The position numbers and the translations under genes were made by a program. A stretch of DNA of 64,000 nt, from contig JABAKD010000025.1 in the NCBI GenBank assembly GCA_012845835.1, forward strand, positions 15,291,966 to 15,355,965. Direction: 5' to 3'. Below, piece after piece: positions 10,340 through 20,639 of this stretch (the stretch's first letter is position 1; each line of letters opens with the position of its first letter). This DNA comes from Undaria pinnatifida (taxonomy: Eukaryota > Sar > Phaeophyceae > Laminariales > Alariaceae). A model generated the notes under the pieces. The model was given only the letters and a program-made list of their open reading frames with translations. It was not told the origin of the DNA and did no database searches.

Positions 10340-11300
10340 AAATATACACTCCAGCTGTGACATCGAAGATTTTGCCGAAACTCATCTTTGCCAGCTGTGT
10401 GTGGTACTCCGATTGCGCGTATCACGAGTTGTATGTCCTTATTCAGGATATAGGTCGGTGACTCCCCTTACAATTACAGTGTAGCTATCAGGGTCAACAG
10501 GGTGGTGTTAGTCAGTCTGTGCACGGAAACTATAAAACCCGTTTCTGAGGGGGACGAAATCTGACAGCTGTGAGTGGAAGGAAATGCACCAGTTTATCAA
10601 GTGAATCCTGTAAGTGGCATGACCGGTGAGGGGAGGATGAAGTTTTAAGAGACGTGGGGGCCTGGGTTTGATGGAGAGAGAGCGGGAGGGGGGCGGGGCG
10701 GGCAGGGAAGCTCAATCTGTGCGTGGAGACTATAAATCCTTGCAGAGATCAAATCTGGCGGTTTGGGAAAGAATGCACTCATAATATCATGAGGGGCCGC
10801 GGGACGGGCGGGGCATGCGTGGAAACTATAAATCCTTCAAGTGGATACATCTGACGATTATGGAAATAATGCACCAGTTTATCATGTACATCCCGTAAGT
10901 CGTACAACTACTAAGGAAAGGGCGGAGCGTTCGAGGGGGTGGGGTGGGGTGGGGTTGGGGGGCGGAACGGGGGGGTATTATGCGAAAGGGTTTTTAACAA
11001 CATCTTTAGGGTGCATAGATAGAGGGGTTTGCTTTATGTGTGGCACTAGGTCTAGGCGATGGTGCGGGTGGTGGAGAAGGAGGTGGGGGGGGGGGATGCA
11101 GCAGCGGCATGGATAGCTCCAGAAAGATAATGAGGTGATATTATGTGCGTGGAAGTGTTTACTACTGTGGCAGATTTCGATGTTGGGTGGGGCGTTTGAA
11201 CAAGAAAGAGCGGGAGAAAAAACAAAAGGAAGGGGGGGAGGGGGGGGGGAGGGGGGGGGAGGGTTTTCAAGAGGGTTGGGTCATGTATTTGTAATACAAA
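10340..11300 (-). mobile_element. R1 retroposon-like repeat, near full-length copy a
   Basis: Sense is minus. The shared 3' end (CTCACAGCTGGAGTGTATTTT-type) lies at the left, where the plus strand reads ACACTCCAGCTGTGAC. The shared 5' end (ATGACCCAACCCTCTTGAAA on the minus strand, consensus ATGTGACCTAAACCTCTTGA) lies at the right. The body holds the family landmarks in order on the plus strand: GGCGACTCCCCTT, TAGCTATCAGGGTCAACAGG, GACAGCTGTG, AACTATAAA repeats, G-rich linkers and CTAGGTCTAGGCGATG. The overlapping plus-strand ORFs are G-rich artefacts. Its 5' end abuts the 3' end of the next copy head-to-tail. Confidence 0.75.
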
Positions 11301-11545
11301 AACACTTCAGCTGTGACATCGAAGATTTGGTCGGACCTCATCTTTGCAAGCTTGTGTGTGGTACTCCAATCGCGCGTATTACGCAAATATGTAGGGGCGT
11401 GCTATACGCATGGTGCAATAAAAATTATTTTAGTGCACTCCATCTGTGGTTTCGAACATTTTGTCAAAACTCATCTTTGCAAGATGTGTATATAGTTGGT
11501 CTCGAACCGGCGTTTAGGCGCTCAGAATTTCGATTTTTCAACGGG
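11300..11545 (-). mobile_element. R1 copies b, two short 3'-end pieces
   Basis: Two 5'-truncated pieces lie side by side, at 11300-11420 and about 11425-11500. Each begins at the family 3' end (ACTTCAGCTGTGACATCGAA and CACTCCATCTGTGGTTTCGA) and stops at a different internal point. Confidence 0.65.
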
Positions 11546-11599
11546 GTTCGTTAAACGTTTAGGGTGGGGGCTATCGTAGGAGCACTCCGCGATACTCCG

Positions 11600-12595
11600 A
11601 ACCCGCGTATTTCTGTGTGTGTCCTCATTAAGGATACGTATCGGCGACTCCCCTTGGAACTACAGCAGTGTAAGTTGTACCGGGGTCACCAGGGTGATGT
11701 TAGTCAGATTTTGAGCGGAAACTCTAATACCTATTATTCTTGATGGGGACAAAATCTAACAGCAGTGGAAGGAAAAGCATCAGTTCATCAAGTGTATCCT
11801 ATAAGTCATACAACCAGTGAGCAGAGGACGGAGTGTTCAAAGCGGGGAGGGGTTCAACAGCTTCATTAGGCCGCATATACGTAGGGCATTGCTATACACG
11901 CGGGTGATGGGGAAAGAGGGGGCGTTGGGGGCGGATGAATTGGAGCTAATGAGATGAAGGATTTCGTCGACACTGATCTTCGCAACATTGTGTGTGATCC
12001 TCCGATCGCGCGTATTAAAAATATATGTAGGGGCTTGCTATACGCGCGGTGCTGGGTCTGACCCAGACTACGGTAGGGGGGTCCCCTTTAGGGCCTCTTA
12101 TTTCAGTGGCCAGGGGTCACTCGCGCGAGTAACCTCTCTGTTCCTATGCGATCTTACGTATTCTTCATGTTTTACATTGACGTAATTAATCCGCAATGCA
12201 AAGGTGATCTAAACTGCGACGAAACAAGTGCCTAAACCTTCTTCATCCGCGGGGTACAAAGCCACTCGTGCGAGTAGCTCAAACACACCAGTGAAAATGG
12301 GGGTACCCCCCCTACCGTAGCCTTGGTCGTCTAGGCGATCGTGGGGAAGGAGGGGGCGTTGAAGGGGGGGATGGGGAATGAATGAAAGCTACGTCATGGA
12401 TAGCTAGAAAAGTAATGACGTGATATCAATTGCTTACAAGTGTATATAACTGTGGCCGATTTCGATTGTAAGTGGGGCGTTCGAACGAACTGCGCGGGGA
12501 ACAAAAGGGGTGGAGGGGGCGGAGGGCGGAGATGAGTTGAAGCTACGGCTTGGATGGCTAGATGGATAATGAGATGATGTCAGCTGGCTGGTAGT
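11600..12595 (-). mobile_element. R1 copies c, decayed and interrupted by a MITE
   Basis: Diverged R1 modules follow the family order (GTGTCCTCATTAAGGAT, CGGCGACTCCCCTT, GGGTGATGTTAGTCAG and so on). A second 3'-end fragment lies near 11960, and an intact 269-bp MITE is inserted at 12060-12328 between GGTGCTGGGTCT and GTCTAGGCGAT. Later G-rich modules continue to about 12595. Confidence 0.65.
12060..12328 (+). mobile_element. Intact 269-bp MITE, copy 3, with 4-bp TSD GTCT
   Basis: It starts GACCCAGACTACGGTAGGGG and ends with the inverted TACCGTAGCCTTGGTC, giving terminal inverted repeats of about 28 bp. The flanks are GTCT at 12056-12059 and GTCT at 12329-12332. The host is an R1 copy. Removing the element and one GTCT restores the R1 consensus around GGTCTAGGCGAT, so the boundaries are secure. 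Subterminal near-palindromes ACTCGCGCGAGT and ACTCGTGCGAGT sit inside each end. There is no ORF, so it is non-autonomous. I do not assign a superfamily. A random 4-bp duplication does not fit Tc1/mariner, PIF, hAT or Mutator. Confidence 0.85.
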
Positions 12596-12620
12596 GTTTG
12601 TATAAAATCATTCTTCGCTT

Positions 12621-12944
12621 TCAGGGATTTGGTCCAGGATTTTTTTTTGTCTCGGCCTAATTATGCGATTCGCGGAACTGGAACCCTTGGTCGAATAGCT
12701 TCGTTCGAGCGCGGCCTTCGAGGGACGGCTCCAACGCCCCGCGCTCTGCCGTGTCTGTTCCGCACATCGACGTGAACGCGGACGGATGGCGAGCATGACA
12801 AGCGGAAAGTTGCAAAAATACCGCTTGTCGAGGAGGAATTTCGGAGATTTTGGATGTAGCTTAATGGCTGCAGCGCCTGGATGACTTACAAAATTGGCAT
12901 AATTTCCAAACGGTACTTGATAATGTGTAGAATTTTGCGGTGGC
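12621..12944 (-). repeat. R2 dispersed repeat, copy B
   Basis: It matches copy A (1018-1343) throughout. The minus-strand ORF 12608-12946 gives a product similar to that of copy A from MPPQN onward (PKSPKFLLD, KRYFCNF, IRPRSRRCAEQTRQ). Third-position and other differences leave many residues unchanged, so a former coding role is plausible. Confidence 0.65.
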
Positions 12945-13270
12945 AAATTATTGAGCGATTGTTTCTTTGCTGTAACTTTTTACTAGTTCGTTTGGTTTCA
13001 TGCTCGGCCTTTATTTTTTTGGTTTATGCTCGTTTCGCCACTTAGTTGTTTCTTGACCTTTCAGCTTCTTCCTGCAAACTTAGTTTTTCTGCCAACACGA
13101 TTTTGAACTTTTTCGCGGGCTTTTTTTTTCGTTTTTGTCTATTAGGTTGAACTTCCTGCCATTTGCCGCTAATTTTCCGCCTGTGAATTAGGTCTAGCTT
13201 TAGCTCTTCTTTGATTCCCACCGATTCCCACCATTTGTTTTGTACGTGACGAAGTTTGATCAGCTGAGAT
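12945..13270. other. T-rich stretch, no feature recognised
   Basis: T-rich sequence with pyrimidine runs. I see no ORF or repeat match. Confidence 0.4.
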
Positions 13271-13460
13271 CTGGGCTTGGCTCATCAGCTCCACACCGCC
13301 CAGCACCCCATCGCAGCGCTATGTCCCACAGCAACGAAGCGAAGTGCAGTGCCCTGCGATGCCCTGCAGCTCAGTTCAGCAGTGCACTGCAGCGCAGCGC
13401 TAGCTCAGCAGAGCGAAGCGCTGTGCTTTGCCGTGCTCTGCCGTCGCGGTCGTTCGTTAT
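13270..13460 (+). repeat. GCAGCGC-rich low-complexity block
   Basis: Degenerate repeats of GCAGTGC, GCAGCGC and GCGAAGCG make two overlapping Ala/Ser-rich ORFs. The composition explains the ORFs, so no gene is called. It ends with GTCGCGGTCGTTCGTTATTC, resembling GTCGCGGTTATTCGTTGATC in R5 near 2312. Confidence 0.5.
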
Positions 13461-14045
13461 TCATGATATCTAAAACTCCGCGTACGCTGATACTTAGGTA
13501 TTTGGCGCTTTATTCTATATAGCGATATTTGTGTGGGCACGTTTTGCTGTCAAAAACTGAATATGGCATTTTTGAGCGTGCGGGCTGACGAAATTATGAA
13601 TGATTACTTTGGAAATTCAACATATTAAGTAGCATTACCCACAGAGCTACTGAGCCAAGTAGTTAGGTAGTTCAGTGGGCAGTGCTGTTAGATTTCTCGG
13701 TCAATCAAGTCACTTTGTTCGAAGGGTGCTGTCCAACGACTTCCTTATCCGTCCCCTATTATAAATACCTAGACTAATCGTGAGCGCGTGTACTACGCAC
13801 GGGAGGTAAGACACACTTACTTCCGAGAATAGCGGGGACGATTTTGGATTTTGGATTCCTGGGCAGTTCTCTTTCCGAGAACGGGTCAACGCGTGGGGTA
13901 CTAATCGACGACACAGCAGCAATCTGTAGTTGAAGTAGCATGCGGGAGCAATCGATGGTACAGCAGCAGAACAGTAAATAATCTGTAATAATAGTCGACG
14001 ATATAGTCTATACCTGGTACGCTGTTATCAAATTGCGAGCTTCAA
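13461..14045. other. No gene recognised
   Basis: Short ORFs only. CAGCAG-rich words near 13920-13970 lead to the R6 copy. Confidence 0.35.
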
Positions 14046-14135
14046 GAGCAGCAGTTGTTGTTGTTGATATTGTTGTTGTTCTCACATGAACTCGCAGATC
14101 CAAGTCCGTGGTAACAGGACAGGCTCCATCAGTAT
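14046..14135 (+). repeat. R6 dispersed repeat, copy 2
   Basis: A short GTTGTTGTT run is followed by ACTCGCAGATCCAAGTCCGT and GTAACAGGACAGGCTCCATC. This is the same order as in the 40-kb copy, where the GTT run is greatly expanded. Confidence 0.6.
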
Positions 14136-14270
14136 ATAACAAGGTTGACTGACACCACAGGCAACACCTCTCTGGGTGACGCAGCGTCAACCATCGTGAT
14201 ATCACATTACAAATTGAGGGAATGTAACCTCTATGCAAAGATCCTTTTTTGTTTCAATCAATTGCAAGAT

Positions 14271-14580
14271 GGCTGCCCCGGTGGTCTAGTGGTTTTACCC
14301 TCGAATACTACTAACGTTGGTTCGTCCTTGAGTTCGAAACCCACCACGATGAGATTTGACTACAATATTTGCAAAATGCAAAAAAACAAAAAGGGATCAA
14401 CTCCTGACAGCGCCTAGTAGCGTGGGTTGGTACAATTGGACGCGAGTCGACAAGGGAAAAAAATGCTGGCTTCTTCTCGCGAAAAAAACGAAGGCAAGTA
14501 CGTGCGGAAGTGCCCGTGACCACGCAGACCAATCAATGCGACAGCCTTCAGGTAACAGCCAAAGCTCTCTTCTTCTAAAA
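14271..14580 (+). mobile_element. tRNA-derived SINE-like repeat, copy 1
   Basis: The head has a Pol III A-box match (TGGTCTAGTGG, about 14283) and a B-box match (AGTTCGAAACC, about 14331), 48 bp apart. I could not fold a full cloverleaf. The body (ATGCAAAAAAACAAAAAGG, then AGCGTGGG, GACGCGAGTCGA and AAGTACGTGC) matches 21950-22180 in the same order. This supports a dispersed tRNA-derived element rather than a working tRNA gene. Confidence 0.6.
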
Positions 14581-14774
14581 CCTCGCCGGCTGACATGGCT
14601 CCATGTCGACGTTTGATGCAAACCGACTTTGCACCCTGTCGACTTCGAACCTCCATTGCCACAGGGAAAGCAGTGCAGTGTCTTCATCAATGCCAAGTTC
14701 TCTTACGTTTCGCCTAGAGGCGACGGAGGTTCTCAATACTCTATAATATTTGGTATTTTTGTTTGATATATTTT

Positions 14775-15026
14775 ACGCCAACTTTTACTTGACGGCGCAT
14801 TTAACAACAGTGTGTTCCGTCTATCCTTGCAATCTTTCTTGTATAAGTATATCTTCTGTCAAAGTGTGACCTTCATAATCATATATTCGTATTAAACTCT
14901 TGTCATTACTCTAAAGTCCAATGAATGCCAAATCAGACAGCTACACCTTAACTTGTCGAAGTGCTGCCCTGGGCTACCCGAAGCATTGGCGCCGGCGAAT
15001 GCCGGCGCCCCTGCGGAGCCCTTGTA
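14775..15026 (+). repeat. R4 dispersed repeat, copy B
   Basis: It matches 3434-3708 (ACTTTTACTTGACGGCG, TTCGTATTAAACTCTTG) and ends CCTGCGGAGCCCTTGTA followed by an A-run. Near 14988 it contains the dyad GGCGCCGGCGAATGCCGGCGCC (22 nt, here split as GGCGCCGGC, GAAT, GCCGGCGCC). Confidence 0.6.
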
Positions 15027-15044
15027 AAAAAAAAAAAAAATACA

Positions 15045-15460
15045 CATGAGCTGTGAGATCGAATATTTCATCACTCATCTTTTGAAGCTGTGTGTGATAC
15101 TCCGATCGCATATTACGGATTGTGTGTCCTCATTAAGAATATAGGTCGGCGACTCCCCTTGCAACTACAGTGTATGTAGCTATCACGGTCAACAAGACGA
15201 TGTTAGTCAGTCTGTCCGCGGATGTCTACATAATAATATAAAAAATGAAATACACTCCAACTGTGAGATCGAAGATTTCGTCGAAACTCATCTTTGCAAG
15301 CTGTGTGTGATGCTCCGATCGCGGGCATTACGAGTTGTGTGTCCTCATTAAGGATATAGGTCGGCGACTCCCCTTACAACTACAGTGTAGCTATGTATAA
15401 TATACCGCATCCAGCTGTGAGATCGAAGATTAGATTTTGTCGAAACTCACGTTGTACGCG
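15045..15460 (-). mobile_element. R1 copies d, e, f: three truncated 3'-end pieces in series
   Basis: Three consecutive R1 pieces (15045-15235, 15248-15402 and 15404-15460) each start at the family 3' end on the plus strand (AGCTGTGAGATCGAA). They stop at three different internal points. Copy e is bounded by ATAATATA on both sides, which may be a target duplication but is AT-rich and therefore weak. Confidence 0.65.
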
Positions 15461-15542
15461 AAAAGTGTACCTGGTATAAAATGCGCGGGATCGGAGGATC
15501 ACACACAATGTTGCGACATCAGTGTCGACCAAACCCTTGATT

Positions 15543-16250
15543 TAAATATTATATGTGACCTAAACCTCTTGAACTCCCCCCCCCCCGCCTATTTTTATTT
15601 TATCCCTCGCTTCCTATTGCTTAAACGCCCCACCTACTATCGAATTCCGCCAGAGTAATAAACACTTCCACGCCCTGGATATCGCCGCGTTATCGTTTCA
15701 GAGCCGTCCATGCCGCTGCTGCAATTCCCACCCACCCCCGTCCCCAACGCCCCCTTCTTTACCGAACACCCGCACCATCGCCTAGACCTAGCACCCCGCG
15801 TATAGCCAACCCCTACATCTATGCGACCTAAAGCCCCCGCCCCCCCTCCCCCAGAAGAATTGTTTATAGTTTCCACGCACAAATTGACCTGCCCCGCCCG
15901 TCCCCTCCCGCCCCGCTTTTGATCAAAGTCTCAGGCCCCCACGTCCTCCAAACTCCGCCCTCCATCACCGAGTATTCGACTTACAGGATTCACTTGATAA
16001 ACGGATGCATTTCCTTCCACAGCTGTCAGATTGTGTCCCCCTCAGAAACGGGTTATATAGTTTCCGCGCACAGACTGACTAACATTACCCTGTTGACCCT
16101 GATAGCTACACTGTAGTTGCAAGGGGAGTCGCCGATCTATATCCTTAATGAGGACACAGAGCCCGTAATACGCGCGATCGGAGTATCACACACAGCTTGC
16201 AAATATGAGTTTCGACAAAATATTCGATCTCACAGCTGGACTGTATTTTC
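15543..16250 (+). mobile_element. R1 retroposon-like repeat, near full-length copy g
   Basis: The sense copy runs from ATGTGACCTAAACCTCTTGA, through C-rich linkers and modules, to CTCACAGCTGGACTGTATTTT. Landmarks in order: CGCCCCACCTACTATCGAA, GCCGTCCATGCCGCTGCTGC, CGCCTAGACCTAGCAC, TGATCAAAGTCTCAGGCCCC, CAGCTGTCAGATTGTGTCCC, TTTCCGCGCACAGACTGACT and GGGGAGTCGCCGA. The terminal peptide frame reads QLANMSFDKIFDLTAGLYF from 16193. Confidence 0.75.
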
Positions 16251-16254
16251 ATTA

Positions 16255-17560
16255 TTTTATTAATACAATTTCCTGTAATTTAGAGGAGGATTCATAACCA
16301 CACACTCTGTGACGTACGGCAATAATCTGCTACCACACCTTTTCTTGTGCTACGTACAATACCTCTCATGTTATACGACTACATACACCTGAAGTATACA
16401 GATATGCATTTCTCTGGTATTATTGCTCTGGTGTATACTATGCTCCCGTACGTATGCATACATACGTCCACACATGGTTTGTGTTGTTTTCACGAGGTAT
16501 CCTTCCACTCCATCCACAGAGTTGTTGGAAGCCGTCGTCTGACCACACGGGCTGAATTGCCAGCGATAAATGAATGCTAGATTCACAATAATATAATCCC
16601 AACAACAACAGGAGGGGGCGGGGATTAGGACACGTGCTACGGGTGAGGTGCACCCCTTCTTTTTCTGAGGTTATTCAATTAAGGAGCTCTCCTCCCCATC
16701 AACAACTGCTTTGGAAAAAAATGGAGGAAACTGCTACAAGGGATTTAAAAGCCCATGCCCTAGATACACGACGAGAACCATGCAAAGAAATGGTAAGTTT
16801 CCGACGAATTTAGGTTTAGGAGGCCCGCCATACAGAAACCATTTCAGACGAAAAATGTTACCTCTGTCGTAGCACGTGTTGGGATAACAAATAACGTCCA
16901 CCTAACTACCCCCCCCCCCCCGCCCCCCCCTCCCATCCGCGGGGACCGAACAATAACAAAATCGCCAACTTTTATCTTTCTTGGATGGTTTGGGTGACAC
17001 TCGTTCCAAAGAGGCATGTATGTACCCTCTCACATGAAGGCGAACACCGTAAAATCACATGCATCACACCCCTCTTACAGTTCGCTGATGTACGAGGGAT
17101 TTTATTTGTTCGACGGTGACGACAACAGCAGTGGCGTACAGGACAACATGTACAACCAGGAGCCACTACGAAGCGCCTAGATTCGTATCTAGAATATAGA
17201 GACTACATAAAGAGTATGGAAATCAAACGAAAATTTTGATTTAGACTAGACTATTGATTTTAATGTGGTCGGCCAAACATTGAACAAAATCAAAAGTTGT
17301 CGAATTTTCCCGGACATGGCTCTATGGATAGGGTAATAGGGGTAAGGATTAGATTCCCAAGTTTTTTCGGCAGTTCTTGATATTTTCCGTCTGATAATAC
17401 CGGAAACACACGGGGGTCACAAACGTTCCTCGATTTCTATACTCTATCCAATATATTCATCCAGAATTACTGTAATGGCGACTCTGTACAACGCAACAGT
17501 CAACAGCGCACTGACTGACAAGTTGTTGCGCTGTCGCGCGCGCAACATTTGGCTAAAAAC
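16255..17560. other. No gene recognised
   Basis: Mixed sequence with a C-run at 16911-16928 and short ORFs (16347-16580 + and overlapping minus ORFs). I see no motif, RNA gene or repeat match. Confidence 0.35.
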
Positions 17561-17563
17561 CAG

Positions 17564-19006
17564 GGCTTTTCACGGGTCATGACCCGACCGGCGGTTCGAA
17601 CCAACGGGGTTTCAAAATATCGCTGGTTGAGTCGGGTCGGGTAAAGAGGTTTTCAAAATCTGGCGGGTCGGGCGGGTGGGGTCAAGAGGTTTTCAAAATC
17701 TCGCGGGTCGGGTCGCGTCAGGTCATCAAGAAGCTTCAAAATCTCGCCGGTCGGGTTGAGTCGTGTCGGGTCAAGAGGTTTCAAAATCTTGCGGGTCGGT
17801 TCTGGTGGAGTCAAGAGTTTTTCAAAATCTCGAGGCCGGGTCGGGTCATGACCCGCGAGATACGGATCATTTCGCGGGTCAAGCCATAATGACCGGCGAA
17901 TTGTTTTCGGCTGACCCGCGGGTCAAACCCGCGGATCTGGCCCGCGGATCCTTTTTGTCCAAATTTACAGCTGAGAGCCATTGGTGCCGTGCAGGCGACC
18001 CGCGGGTCGGGCCCGCGGGGCCGCAAATATACGACAAACCCGATACCTGACGACCTGTCTCCCTCGTGTCGATGCTCCGACAATATGTCATCACAGCGTG
18101 CAGAACAATCACCGGGCAGTACCCCTAGCTACTCGTACGAATGCATACAGCAGTGTGACGCGAATCCCGTACCTGCTGAAGCCGTGACAACAGTATACTG
18201 TAGTAATATTACGGTCATACCAGTACGCATGGTGGCCAAACGTAAAAGGCAAGGAAGGGCAGTCGTCGTCGAAGCAGCAGCAGCTGCAGCAGCACTGGCA
18301 GCGGCAAGCAGCAGCAGCAGCCCCCGGATTTTCGGGGGTCGCAACCCCTGCTGACAGACCCACCGCCTCTGTTTGGGGCTTTTGCTGCGGGAGGCGGCTC
18401 AGCTAGGCTGCTTGCCGGGGCTAGAGATTTGCACATATAACTTGTAACTAGCTCGCTCTTCGGGTCGCTCGTCGGCTCGACCCGGTGGTCTAGCGGTACG
18501 GGCATGCCCATGCATGTGGGTTGCGGTTTCGATCCTATTTTTCACGCGCACAACACATGACATATGCATCAGCTGCAAACAATGCCGGTAAACAACCCAG
18601 TGGACACGACATACTGGAACAAGTACGAGGGACCAAGAACCAACGAACCGACTTGGTTATACGTGCTTTGACCCGTGAATTTTCGACTTTGACCCGTGAA
18701 AAATGTCACGGGTCAAGTCGACCTGACCCGCATGAAACCCGCATATCGCTGGTCACCCGAACTGTGGCAGGTCGGGTCTGGTCGGGTGGGGAGGATTTCA
18801 AAACATCGCGAGTCGGATCGGGTCGGGTCAGGAATCTTTCAAATCTCGCGGGTCGGGTCGGGTCGGGTCAGGAGGTTTTCAAACTCTCGGGGGTCGGTTC
18901 GGGTCGGGTCAAGACGTCTCGAAATTCTCACGGGTCGGGTCTTGTCAGCTCACCCAACCTGACCCGACCCAACCCGCAACATTTGACCCGACCCGTGAAA
19001 TCCCGT
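17564..19006. mobile_element. GGGTC-rich element with inverted ends, hAT-like by its tip
   Basis: The left tip reads CAGGGCTTTTCACGGGTC, and the right tip in reverse complement reads CGGGATTTCACGGGTCGGG. Between them are two minisatellite blocks (about 17590-17870 and 18775-18990) of ~42-bp units built on CGGGTCGGGTC then AAGAGGTTTTCAAAATCTCG. The centre holds perfect palindromes GACCCGCGGGTC near 17920 and 17998, CAG triplet runs (18264-18320) and a tRNA-like head near 18480. A CAGGG tip and G/C-rich repeated subterminal words are known from hAT transposons, but no transposase ORF and no 8-bp duplication is visible. The superfamily call is inference. Confidence 0.45.
18478..18545 (+). repeat. 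tRNA-like Pol III head
   Basis: The A-box match TGGTCTAGCGG (about 18486) and the B-box-like GGTTTCGATCC (about 18526) are correctly ordered. No full cloverleaf is evident. It resembles the head of the SINE at 14271, so it is probably a SINE fragment nested in the GGGTC element. Confidence 0.4.
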
Positions 19007-19009
19007 TTC

Positions 19010-19849
19010 GTGCGATAGTCGCCGCAACGCTGGCTGCACGCAGCACGAGACACGATTTTGGGGGCGAGACATTTCTCGACGCAGGCGAAAAACAAAGAAA
19101 TGGGTGAGAAAAAGGGGGGCTTTTTTTCGCCTCATCAAGCGTTTTTTTTTTTTTTTTTTTGGCGGGGGGGGTTCTAAATCGCTGTCCGTTGGCATTCTTT
19201 TTTTGAATCACCTTCTTCTGTCCAATTGGCCGTAGTTGAACCTTTGTTAGGCCCAGTATCGTATTCGCCATAGTCGAAAACATCAGAGGCACCAGACACC
19301 ACTAGTCTAGGCACTAGGCACCTTGTTTTGTTATTTGCCGCACGGAGTAAACTTTTAATTTTTTTTTGGCACCTATTTCTATTCGCATTATTAGTAGCCG
19401 AAAAAAAAATAACAAGGCGTTTTTGGGAATTCGCCGACGCAATACTCTTCTTCTAGGTGGTATTCGCTCTCAGAGGATTGCGTGATGTGTGATGTCATGC
19501 GACAACGAGGGCAAGCTACTACTACTGCAGTGACGGCGTGGAAATTACAGCATCAAGGTCGATAATTGGGGGGACGGGGGGGGTCGGAGGGGTGTGTGTG
19601 TTCGCGTTATCCATGGCCTTAGTCGGGCGACCGTAGACCTTGTCCGTTTGAAGACTGTAGGCCATGGCATCCCTCACAATTATGGGAGCTCGTCGGGTTT
19701 CACCAGCCAGGCAGATATTACGTGCACCACAATACAAGGAAAGGTCTACGGTGGGTTGACTTTTTTTACATACCTTTTTGGTGTGGCGTCTTCGGTTATA
19801 AACTGCGCTATCCTTAGGTTTGCTGTTGTTTCTGATTGATGTGATATTT
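19010..19849. other. No gene recognised
   Basis: It contains a T-run (19141-19160) and A/T-rich patches. A G-run patch near 19570-19600 is the only other notable item. Confidence 0.35.
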
Positions 19850-20285
19850 TTTTTTCCAAAACCGTCAGATTAATCCCTTTCTTTGAAGGATTTATAGCTT
19901 CCACGCACAAATTGCACGCTCGTCCGCCCCCTGCCCTCCAACCCCGCTCACTTTTGATCAAAACCAGGCCCCCACGTCCTTCAAAACTCCGCCCTCCTCT
20001 CACCGATTATTCGACTTACATGATTCACTTGATAAACGGATGCATTTCCTTCCACAGCTGTCAGATTTTGTCCCCCTCAGAAACGGGTTTTATAGTTTTC
20101 GCGCACAGACTGACTGACATCACCCTTCTGACCCTGATAGCTACACTGTAGTTGCAAGGGGAGTCGCCGACCTATATCCTTAATGATGACACACAACCCG
20201 TAATACGCGCGATGAGAGCATCACACACAGCTTGCAAAGATGAGTTTCGACAAAATATTCGATCTCACAGCTTGAGTGAATTTTC
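19850..20285 (+). mobile_element. R1 retroposon-like repeat, 5'-truncated copy h
   Basis: It starts abruptly inside the family (CCAAAACCGTCAGATTAATC), continues through the standard modules and ends at the shared 3' end. The terminal frame from 20228 reads QLAKMSFDKIFDLTA then meets a stop created by a one-base change (GCTTGA for GCTGGA). Confidence 0.7.
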
Positions 20286-20355
20286 ATTTTTTAAAATGAT
20301 ACTGAAGCGGTAACACGGAAACGAAGAAGAGACTGGGCATTGGGAGCGTCACCGA

Positions 20356-20628
20356 TCATCGAATACCCTGATGGCGAATGGCGAATATAATACCACTACG
20401 AAAACATGTTTGAATTTTGTCGATTGAACTGGGTTCAGCGATGGTCTTGACTTCGGTAGTGTAAGTGCTACCACCCCGTTTCTGCTGTAAGACATCCCAT
20501 GCCATTCTGATACACGCCTTCTTGTCGAGGTTCGGAAGGCGATTAAATAAAGTTCGTTGTTTGGTTTTCAGGCGTATATTCGTGCCTAAATCCTTATTAT
20601 TTCTACTCCGGCGGCCGTCCTGGGGCAC
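20356..20628 (-). CDS. Possible coding fragment, unrecognised (90 aa)
   Basis: The minus-strand ORF from about 20628 includes RLKTKQRTLFNRLPNLDKK and MAWDVLQQKRGGSTYTTEVK. The mixed, lysine-rich sequence looks more like real protein than the neighbouring ORFs. I recognise no domain. It lies just beyond the R1 copy at 19850-20285 and could be a fragment of a transposon protein. It has no repeat partner in the window. Confidence 0.25.
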   Translation of the reverse strand: MPQDGRRSRNNKDLGTNIRLKTKQRTLFNRLPNLDKKACIRMAWDVLQQKRGGSTYTTEVKTIAEPSSIDKIQTCFRSGIIFAIRHQGIR

Positions 20629-20639
20629 TCCCAGGGGAG

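Noticed and set aside
15045-15460. Clean target duplications for R1 copies d, e, f
   Set aside because: The only candidate word (ATAATATA) is AT-rich and could match by chance.
17564-19006. Telomere-like repeat
   Set aside because: The unit is GGGTC inside ~42-bp minisatellite units and not a short pure telomeric repeat.
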